From positions 1 through 8,424 of the forward strand of contig DONH01000116.1 in NCBI GenBank assembly GCA_003509235.1: DNA of 8,424 nt, given 5' to 3'. The position numbers were made by a program, and so were the translations under genes. Origin of the DNA: Planctomycetaceae bacterium. Lineage in GTDB: Bacteria > Planctomycetota > Planctomycetia > Pirellulales > UBA1268. The notes beneath the pieces are model-generated. The model worked only from the letters and a program-made list of their open reading frames with translations. It did not search any database and had not been told where the DNA came from. Each line of letters begins with the position of its first letter. Position 1 is the first letter of the stretch. This document shows positions 1 to 5,466 of the stretch, one piece after another.

Positions 1-1320
1 TCTGTCGTTGTTGTTCGCAGTGAAACAAAAGCCCAAAATGTCACATCAAAAGGTGGCCAGAATCGGGGAGAAAACCCTTTTCGCGGAACTCCATTTGAAG
101 ATTTCTTTCGAGATGGAATGCCTGAAGGATTTGCTCCAAGGGGAGGGTCGCCATCACGATCAGGAGTTGGCTCTGGTGTGATTGTTGACGGAGCTGGAAT
201 TGTTCTCACGAACAACCATGTTGTCGAGGGAGCTGATGAAGTAACGATTGAGCTCTCTGATGGGCGTGAATTCAAAGCGGTTGATATCAAGACTGACCCA
301 GACAGCGATCTGGCTGTTGTTCGACTTGCCGATGCAGAAAACCTACCAACTGCATCGCTAGGAAATTCTGATGAACTTGTAATTGGGGACTGGGTACTCG
401 CAATCGGCAACCCATTTGAACTCGAAACAACAGTGAGCGCCGGTATCATTTCAGCCAAAGGCCGTGAACTTGGCCGTATCCGACGAGCAAAATTTTTGCA
501 GACAGACGCTGCAATTAACCCTGGCAACTCAGGCGGACCACTTGTTAATCTCTCTGGAGAAGTCGTAGGCATTAACACCGCGATTGCATCCAACAGTGGA
601 GCCTATCAGGGAATTGGGTTCGCTATCCCAATCAATCAGGCACGTTGGGTGAGCGAGCAACTCATCAAACGTGGCAGTGTTGAGCGAGGATATCTAGGCG
701 TTTCGATCTCGCAATTGTCTTCTGACATGGCTGCAAAACTTGGTTCACCTGGTCAGAAAGGTGTCCTCGTAACAGAGGTAATGGCAGACACACCAGCGGC
801 ATCTGCCGGAATGCAGGACCTTGATGTCATCCTCTCTTTTGATGGGACGCCCGTCGACAGTCCTCGCAGTCTTCAGGAAGTTGTCGAGCGGTCATCGATT
901 GGAAAAGCACACGATGTTGTTGTACTTCGTGATGGTAAAGAAGTAACCGTCCGAGTGCAGGTAAAAGCATTACCTGAGCAATTTGGAATGCAACAACGCG
1001 GAAGAGGCATTGCCCCCGGCGGCGAGGAAACGTTTTATGCCAAAGAATTTGGTATCGAAGTTCAGGACAAAAGTTCTGTCGCACAAGACGCCTACGAGGG
1101 ATTCGATGGCGTTCTCGTTGACAGAGTTGACCCTGACGGCCTTGCTGCTGAGGGAGGCCTCGTGCCGGGAGTACTCATCCGAAAGGTTGGCAAAACCACA
1201 GTGTCTTCAATCGATCAGTTTGAAGCTGCCATCGAAGGAGAAACACCTGAGGAAGGCATTGTTCTTCAGATCCGTACACCTCGCGGAAATGCGGTGATCC
1301 TCTTGAAAAAAGAGGTCTGA
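1..1320 (+). CDS. htrA: Do/HtrA-family periplasmic serine protease with two PDZ domains (5' end outside window)
   Basis: The reading frame is open from base 1, so the ATG at 118 is internal; 439 residues are visible and the signal peptide or membrane anchor lies upstream. Seen: the family's PFEDFF element just before a trypsin-like protease domain with the full triad, His73 (TNNHVV), Asp103 (DSDLAVV) and Ser177 (NPGNSGGPL), in visible-residue numbering. PDZ1 starts near residue 230 (GYLGV) and PDZ2 spans about 348-438. Two PDZ domains place it with DegP/DegQ-type proteases rather than one-PDZ DegS. The family degrades or refolds misfolded envelope proteins as an oligomer in the periplasm; that role is inferred here from the family. 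Oddity: PDZ1 has AGMQDLDVIL where a Gly usually precedes the Asp, and PDZ2 has PGVLI for the common PGDVI. A strong hairpin follows the stop, so co-transcription with pdxJ is doubtful. Confidence 0.96.
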   Translation, partial: SVVVVRSETKAQNVTSKGGQNRGENPFRGTPFEDFFRDGMPEGFAPRGGSPSRSGVGSGVIVDGAGIVLTNNHVVEGADEVTIELSDGREFKAVDIKTDPDSDLAVVRLADAENLPTASLGNSDELVIGDWVLAIGNPFELETTVSAGIISAKGRELGRIRRAKFLQTDAAINPGNSGGPLVNLSGEVVGINTAIASNSGAYQGIGFAIPINQARWVSEQLIKRGSVERGYLGVSISQLSSDMAAKLGSPGQKGVLVTEVMADTPAASAGMQDLDVILSFDGTPVDSPRSLQEVVERSSIGKAHDVVVLRDGKEVTVRVQVKALPEQFGMQQRGRGIAPGGEETFYAKEFGIEVQDKSSVAQDAYEGFDGVLVDRVDPDGLAAEGGLVPGVLIRKVGKTTVSSIDQFEAAIEGETPEEGIVLQIRTPRGNAVILLKKEV

Positions 1321-1346
1321 ACAGAAAGGCTATATGACACGTCAAT

Positions 1347-1385
1347 GGTGGCCCCGGTCGACAGACTGGGGCCACCTTCATTTCT
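1347..1385 (+). terminator. Strong hairpin after the HtrA gene, probable terminator
   Basis: GGTGGCCCC at 1347-1355 pairs perfectly with GGGGCCACC at 1368-1376. Three more pairs, one of them G-U, extend the stem inward to 12 bp around a 6-base loop (1359-1364). The 3' flank TTCATTTCT is T-rich but not a clean T-run, so termination may be partial or factor-aided. The hairpin starts 26 bases after the protease stop codon and ends just before the pdxJ ribosome binding site. It could also act on transcript stability or on pdxJ expression. Confidence 0.6.
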
Positions 1386-1400
1386 CAAGGAGCCACGTGC

Positions 1401-2111
1401 ATGGCGACACTCGGTGTAAACATAGATCACATTGCCACAATTCGTGAGGCGAGACATACGATCGAACCTGATCCTGTTTGGGCTGCAGCCGCCGCTGAAC
1501 TCGGTGGGGCCGACGGCATAACAATTCATCTGCGAGAAGACCGACGCCACATTCAAGACAGAGACCTTGAAGTATTAAGAAAAACTGTTCAGGTCAAACT
1601 TAATCTTGAATTGGCAATTAATCCCCTGATGGTAGACATCGCCTGCCGAACGGCTCCGGACCAGGTTACGCTTGTCCCTGAAAACCGCGAAGAAGTAACC
1701 ACCGAGGGTGGACTGGACGTTGTTCGTCACAAAAAGGAACTAGCAGCAACGATTGGCAAATTACAAGATGCTGGGATCGTCGTTTCACTATTTATCGATC
1801 CAGACCCTGTGCAGATTGAAACTGCTGCATCGCTTTCGGTGCCGGCAGTCGAACTGCACACTGGAGCCTATGCAAATGCTGGAAAGAACGCTCATAAAGA
1901 ACTCCACCTACTTGCCCAGGCAGCTACATTCGTCCATCAGGCGGGTCTCATACTCAACGCAGGTCACGGACTTACCTATCGCAATGTGACACCCATAGCA
2001 CAGCTCGAGGGAATGGAAGAATTAAATATTGGGCACTCAGTCGTCGCCCGGGCTGTGTTTGTTGGGATGACAGAAGCCGTGCGGGAAATGAAAGAACTGA
2101 TCGGTCGCTAG
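1401..2111 (+). CDS. pdxJ: Pyridoxine 5'-phosphate synthase PdxJ
   Basis: PdxJ condenses 1-deoxy-D-xylulose 5-phosphate with 3-amino-2-oxopropyl phosphate to give pyridoxine 5'-phosphate, the last ring-forming step of the DXP-dependent vitamin B6 pathway, in the cytosol. The 236-residue length is typical of this TIM-barrel enzyme. Signatures seen: GVNIDHIAT at 5-13, [10 protein letters not shown] at 42-51 (His43, Arg45), NLE with Glu70, [17 protein letters not shown] at 91-107, Glu151 in VELHTGAY, His189 in NAGHGLTY and the phosphate-binding NIGH at 209-212. These match the active-site positions of the E. coli enzyme with a small offset. The ATG is supported by AAGGAG at 1387-1392, eight bases upstream. 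No other B6 genes are in the window. The gene stands between two hairpins, so it may be a separate transcription unit. Confidence 0.98.
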   Translation: MATLGVNIDHIATIREARHTIEPDPVWAAAAAELGGADGITIHLREDRRHIQDRDLEVLRKTVQVKLNLELAINPLMVDIACRTAPDQVTLVPENREEVTTEGGLDVVRHKKELAATIGKLQDAGIVVSLFIDPDPVQIETAASLSVPAVELHTGAYANAGKNAHKELHLLAQAATFVHQAGLILNAGHGLTYRNVTPIAQLEGMEELNIGHSVVARAVFVGMTEAVREMKELIGR

Positions 2112-2194
2112 CAATTGGCGTTGAGCAAAGTTTCTCAGGAGTCTCAAAAAAATCTTTGGCTTTGGCCCGGTTGTGGTGTTCATGATCCGATTGT

Positions 2195-2230
2195 AACGGA
2201 TGTAATGGCTCCACATCTGTTTCTTGCATT
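2195..2230 (+). terminator. Possible weak terminator downstream of pdxJ
   Basis: AACGGATGT at 2195-2203 can pair with ACATCTGTT at 2213-2221 (9 bp, one G-U pair, 9-base loop), followed by the T-rich TTCTTGCATT. The stem has few G-C pairs and the T-tract is broken, so this is a weak candidate. Its left arm overlaps an alternative hairpin, ATCCG (2185-2189) with CGGAT (2197-2201), which cannot form at the same time. It lies 83 bases after the pdxJ stop. Confidence 0.3.
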
Positions 2231-2290
2231 CTCAGAGTATCGCAATCATAGTAACCCCGTGCCGGCTTCCCTCTAGATACTCCTATACCT

Positions 2291-2566
2291 ATGCGAACAC
2301 TTATTTTACTTACACTTCTTTCTGCAGGAACCAGTAGTGTCCCTGCACTTGCTCAAACTGGATTTGATCCCCGAGTCATTGTTTTCGGAGAGGAACGGGA
2401 AAAAATTGAAAATACCCCTATTGAGCAGCGACCAAATCGACCGCTACATTTTTACGGCAACACTATTCGACGCAGACACTACCGAAATGTGTCACAGCCT
2501 AGTCGTTCGAGATCAAGCCGTCGAACAAATCAGTCAAGCTCGAGCCGAACGACACGAGCCAGATAG
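2291..2566 (+). CDS. Small secreted basic protein, unknown function
   Basis: This is a 91-residue protein with a clear Sec signal peptide: MR, then a hydrophobic core at about 3-12, with a likely cleavage after ALA at 19-21. The mature part has an ordered-looking segment (23-65: FDPRVIVFGEEREKIENTP, then RPNRPLHFYGN) and a Ser/Arg-rich low-complexity tail (66-91). The RPNRPLHFYGN core recalls small exported proteins of planctomycetes; I state this from memory and cannot check it here. No Shine-Dalgarno site is visible before the ATG. The last 37 bases overlap the 3' end of the convergent SprT-like gene, so the SSSSRTTRAR tail is read antisense to conserved metalloprotease sequence. Signal peptide, length and core argue for a real gene; function is unknown. 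Confidence 0.72.
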   Translation: MRTLILLTLLSAGTSSVPALAQTGFDPRVIVFGEEREKIENTPIEQRPNRPLHFYGNTIRRRHYRNVSQPSRSRSSRRTNQSSSSRTTRAR

Positions 2567-3189
2567 TGAATCCGGAATTCAATACCGCTCGCAAATTCGA
2601 TACCCCGATATCGGCTTCGCATGCGGTCGCCAAGTATAAATTGCCGGCCGCCCGGTAGTTGAAAGCAATCGCCCACCTCGAGTTGCTCGACGCGCAGACA
2701 TTGGTCGACGACAGAATCATACTGGGACAAAGCCAGTGTGAGTAATCGATCACTGCACGTCGCTGCTCGGGGGCGTTGAAGGGCTGCCGCCAAAGCCACA
2801 CAAAGATCTCCCGGCACCATTGACTCTTCGACCACCGGCCCGACGATCACAGCAAACTCTTTTTTCCATTCGGGACCATGAGGCTTATGCTTCTTGATTC
2901 CCGTGGCACACAATGCAGCAACTCGGAGGTGTGCTAATTCATGCAGCAATGTTACAAGGAATGCATACATATTGAGGTCTTCGTTCACCGTAATTCGGTG
3001 CCAGCGTTCCCCTAGACGAGGTGGACGGTAGTCTCCAAGTTTTGTCGCTCGGTGCGGCACAACCCGCACGAGAACTGGGTGCTCCTGAAGAAGATTCAGA
3101 ACATACTTCCACACATTAGGTGGGAGATGCTGCCTTACTGCTTCATAGTCAGGAAGCGAACGAACTGAAGATCCTAGCTGAACATTCAT
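2530..3189 (-). CDS. SprT-like zinc metalloprotease
   Basis: This 219-residue cytosolic protein has no signal peptide or membrane segment. Seen: HELAH at 83-87, with Glu84 as expected catalytic base and His83 and His87 as zinc ligands, and a third ligand candidate His104 in HKPHGPEWK (101-109). This spacing is typical of the SprT/Spartan superfamily. The C-terminal part (about 165-219, LRVEQLEVGDCFQL, GGRQFILGDRMRSRY) resembles the C-terminal segment of SprT-like proteins in Bacteroidetes and planctomycetes. It lacks the CxxC zinc ribbon of E. coli SprT. Eukaryotic Spartan cleaves DNA-protein crosslinks; the bacterial role is largely unknown, so none is assigned. The ATG lies 4 bases after the DUF1622 stop (TAGGGACATG), which points to translational coupling. 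The 3' end overlaps the small secreted gene by 37 bases. Confidence 0.9.
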   Translation of the reverse strand: MNVQLGSSVRSLPDYEAVRQHLPPNVWKYVLNLLQEHPVLVRVVPHRATKLGDYRPPRLGERWHRITVNEDLNMYAFLVTLLHELAHLRVAALCATGIKKHKPHGPEWKKEFAVIVGPVVEESMVPGDLCVALAAALQRPRAATCSDRLLTLALSQYDSVVDQCLRVEQLEVGDCFQLPGGRQFILGDRMRSRYRGIEFASGIEFRIHYLARVVRLELD

Positions 3190-3193
3190 GTCC

Positions 3194-3583
3194 CTACTTC
3201 TGGCTGCCTGCTTGTTCGGCCCTGCCCCTTTCTGACTGCCACGGTAGTCGGCCTTCGACTTCCATTTGAAGAGCCAGGCTCAGAAAAGTACGAATAACCA
3301 CAATGAGCCCAAGCACCAAAACACTCTCAAGTGTAGGAGTGACGGCTACTGTCCGAATAATGTCAGCAGCAACGAGGAACTCAAGCCCGAGAAGAATACC
3401 TCTCCCAAGATCTTGCCGAAACTGCTTGTATTTACCCAACGGTGCTGATGGTTGCGTCAGAAGTCGAATTGTAGCCATAACAATGCCAATGACTACTACA
3501 AGAACACCCACTGCATCGATCACAAGACCTACTTGTTCAACAACGTTTCTAAACAGTTCGATACTCATGAATAGTTCACTCAT
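3194..3583 (-). CDS. DUF1622 family inner-membrane protein
   Basis: This 129-residue protein has about three hydrophobic segments (roughly 17-38, 62-80 and 86-106). It carries the family signature KYKQFRQDLGRGILLGLEFL at 51-70, followed by VAADIIRTV and LIVVIRTFLS, and ends in a hydrophilic tail. DUF1622 proteins are small membrane proteins of unknown function. The conserved charged residues within the membrane-flanking stretch (RQDLGR, Glu68, Asp74, two IRT motifs) are typical of the family. The start is ATG at 3583; a second ATG lies five codons in, and neither has a clear Shine-Dalgarno site. It sits 32 bases downstream of the channel gene and 4 bases upstream of the SprT-like gene on the same strand, so the three probably form an operon. 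Confidence 0.93.
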   Translation of the reverse strand: MSELFMSIELFRNVVEQVGLVIDAVGVLVVVIGIVMATIRLLTQPSAPLGKYKQFRQDLGRGILLGLEFLVAADIIRTVAVTPTLESVLVLGLIVVIRTFLSLALQMEVEGRLPWQSERGRAEQAGSQK

Positions 3584-3615
3584 ATTTTTAATCGTTTTAA
3601 AATTTGTCTAGGCTC

Positions 3616-4335
3616 TCAAGCATTGGCAGGCAACGACGCAATTCTTGCTATGAGTGTTGCAGGCAAGAGAATACCGCAGAGACCTTCAAAAGTAGATACG
3701 GTCAGTGAAAAAGACCCAACCGGAACGAGGTCACTATACCCAGCTGTTGTAAGTGTCGCATACGAAAACCAAATGAAATCAACCCAGCGAATATTTCGCA
3801 TCCCTTCAAATTCAAGTGGCAGCCGGTATTGGCCAAATCCATAGCCGTGGAGAAGACCGTGCATTCCTGCGAAAATAATGCCTATCATCACAAAACTTGC
3901 GGCTCCACAATAAATCCTCTGGGCGCCCGCAACACCTGCTTTAAAAGCTTGGCGAACACAGAGATATGCACAAAAAAGTTTGACCAACAAGAAAATCAGT
4001 AATGGCAGCGTTAGCACTCCCGCAACGACATTTCGAAACTGTAGTATCCACAAACAGGCAATCAAACTAAGCCCTGCGAGTAGGCAAGTAAGACGCTGAT
4101 ATCCAAGTGACCAAACAGTTGTAATAGCCACCGAAAGACTGAGGATAATAAACAGCAAGGGAGTCTTTTCTTGCCCCATGTCAATTACAGGAACTGATCC
4201 TAGGACAAAAATTTGACCAAGAAAGATCATTGCTCCGTGGCGATGCATCCGGGCCTGACCTTTAGTGGGCAGTGGAGGCACTTTTAGTTGGCCAGGCACA
4301 TTTTCTTGCTGCATTAAACCACTATGTAATTTCAC
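3616..4335 (-). CDS. Two-pore-loop-type K+ channel family protein with GYS filter
   Basis: This predicted 239-residue membrane protein has hydrophobic segments near 35-52, 58-76, 83-98, 103-127 and 142-162, a pore helix (184-196, WVDFIWFSYATLT), a selectivity filter TTAGYSD (196-202), and a last helix (213-233) ending LIARIASL. This layout matches the Ion_trans_2-type potassium channel family, which typically reads FSFVTLTTLGYGDI at this place. No voltage-sensor arginine ladder and no RCK/TrkA domain are present. The start chosen is GTG at 4335, because GGGAG lies 8 bases upstream. ATG at 4314 (232 residues) and TTG at 4419 (267 residues) are in frame but have no such site. Oddity: Ser201 replaces the second filter glycine, one G-to-A change away from a Gly codon. 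Divergent from the YedI-like gene and first in a likely channel-DUF1622-SprT operon. Ion selectivity cannot be assumed. Confidence 0.85.
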   Translation of the reverse strand: MKLHSGLMQQENVPGQLKVPPLPTKGQARMHRHGAMIFLGQIFVLGSVPVIDMGQEKTPLLFIILSLSVAITTVWSLGYQRLTCLLAGLSLIACLWILQFRNVVAGVLTLPLLIFLLVKLFCAYLCVRQAFKAGVAGAQRIYCGAASFVMIGIIFAGMHGLLHGYGFGQYRLPLEFEGMRNIRWVDFIWFSYATLTTAGYSDLVPVGSFSLTVSTFEGLCGILLPATLIARIASLPANA

Positions 4336-4343
4336 AAACGTTT

Positions 4344-4348
4344 CTCCC
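4344..4348 (-). promoter_or_regulatory. Shine-Dalgarno site deciding the channel gene start
   Basis: GGGAG on the minus strand stands 8 bases before the in-frame GTG at 4335-4333. The alternative TTG (4419) and ATG (4314) starts lack a comparable site, so the GTG is preferred. Confidence 0.55.
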
Positions 4349-4475
4349 ACGAGCTTTCCGGTCGACTCACAAAGAACATGCTGCGATATATTCTGTCTGA
4401 GTATTCGTTTATCCTGCAATTAGTCACGTTCCACTTACCACCATAATCCTACCTCATTCTGGAGAACAGCACGGC

Positions 4476-5399
4476 ATGGCAACGAGCCTCCTCCTACTTT
4501 TTGACGACATCGTAAGTGCCCTCGATGACGTAGCACTGATGACAAAAGTAGCGGTAAAGAAAACAGCCGGTGTTTTAGGCGACGACCTTGCCTTGAATGC
4601 AAAGCAGATCACTGGGACGCCAGCAGACCGCGAGCTACCGGTAATCTTCAAGGTTGCAATTGGCTCTCTCGCCAATAAGGCAATACTTGTTCCTGCCGCT
4701 CTGGTGCTCAACTGGCTCGCCCCTGGTGCGATCACTCCATTGCTCATACTTGGCGGTGCTTTTCTCTGCTTCGAGGGAGCCGAGAAAATACTTCACAAAT
4801 TTTTTCACTCAAAGACTGCTTCCCGCAAACCGAACAGCACACTTAATCCCAACGAAACCGACGATACCACCCAAACTGAATCTGCCAGGATACGTGGGGC
4901 AATTCGTACTGACTTCATTCTTTCTGCGGAAATTATTGTTATTTCACTTGGGATTGTTACCGAAGAGCCATTCCCCACACAGCTAGGTGTTCTGATTACT
5001 ATCGCACTATTGATGACAGTTGGTGTCTACGGATTGGTTGCAGTTATTGTGAAGCTTGACGACGTTGGCTTGCTACTTCTGCGACAACCGTACTCCTCTG
5101 GACAGCTAATCGGTCAGGCACTCATTAGCGTCACCCCATGGATAATGCGTTTCCTTACGCTGGCTGGAACGGCTGCCATGTTTCTTGTGGGTGGCGGCAT
5201 CGTATTGCATGGTATTCCGATGCTTCACCACCTTATTGACCATTGGGCACACGCATCATCGCCTTATATAGCTAGGCCTCTCATGATACTTGCCAATGGC
5301 ACCTGTGGTATCTGTACGGGCATTCTGGTGCTCACCGTTGTCAATATTGCCAATACACTTCGAGCAAAGTTTGCGGTACGATCAACCCTGAACCTGTAG
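4476..5399 (+). CDS. yedI: DUF808/YedI family inner-membrane protein
   Basis: This 307-residue polytopic membrane protein carries the DUF808 hallmark at its N-terminus: LLLLFDDIVSALDDVALM at 5-22, VKKTAGVLGDDLALNAKQI at 27-45, then LVPAALVLNWLAPGAITPLLILGGAFLCFEGAEKILH at 71-107. Further features are a hydrophilic linker (about 110-140), DFILSAEIIVISLG at 146-159, and several later hydrophobic segments. E. coli YedI shares these motifs and length; its function is not established. The linker is Asn/Thr-rich and probably variable. The ATG has a modest GGAG at 4461-4464, 11 bases upstream. The gene is divergent from the channel gene across a 140-base gap that must hold both promoters, and is followed by a hairpin with a T-tract. 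The symbol is by homology to the E. coli gene only. Confidence 0.94.
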   Translation: MATSLLLLFDDIVSALDDVALMTKVAVKKTAGVLGDDLALNAKQITGTPADRELPVIFKVAIGSLANKAILVPAALVLNWLAPGAITPLLILGGAFLCFEGAEKILHKFFHSKTASRKPNSTLNPNETDDTTQTESARIRGAIRTDFILSAEIIVISLGIVTEEPFPTQLGVLITIALLMTVGVYGLVAVIVKLDDVGLLLLRQPYSSGQLIGQALISVTPWIMRFLTLAGTAAMFLVGGGIVLHGIPMLHHLIDHWAHASSPYIARPLMILANGTCGICTGILVLTVVNIANTLRAKFAVRSTLNL

Positions 5400-5418
5400 C
5401 AAAGCAAACAGGCTCAGA

Positions 5419-5458
5419 GTTCATAGTCTCGTAGACAGTCTGAACACTTTCCTTTTTT
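5419..5458 (+). terminator. Probable terminator between convergent genes
   Basis: GTTCA (5419-5423) pairs with TGAAC (5441-5445), and inside it GTCT (5426-5429) pairs with AGAC (5433-5436) around a 3-base loop, with small unpaired bulges between the two stems. It is followed by CACTTTCCTTTTTT, ending at 5458. The location, 20 bases after the YedI-like stop and between convergent genes, fits a terminator for the plus-strand gene. The minus-direction flank is only moderately A-rich, so two-way action is less certain. Confidence 0.5.
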
Positions 5459-5466
5459 GGGCGAAC

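Noticed and set aside
827..1084. Minus-strand open frame inside the HtrA gene
   Set aside because: Lies wholly opposite the PDZ1 coding region, with no signal peptide, domain or ribosome binding site.
2224..2252. Sigma-70-like promoter TTGCAT, 17 bases, CATAGT before the small secreted gene
   Set aside because: Only 3 of 6 and 4 of 6 consensus matches; such hits are common by chance, so it is not listed as a feature.
2337..2639. Alternative plus-strand frame overlapping the small secreted gene
   Set aside because: No signal peptide or recognisable motif, and it overlaps the SprT-like gene more deeply; the frame starting at 2291 has the signal peptide.
4336..4419. Extended channel start at TTG 4419 (267 residues)
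   Set aside because: TTG start with no clear ribosome binding site, hydrophilic extension with no recognisable motif; the GTG at 4335 has GGGAG at good spacing and leaves room for divergent promoters.
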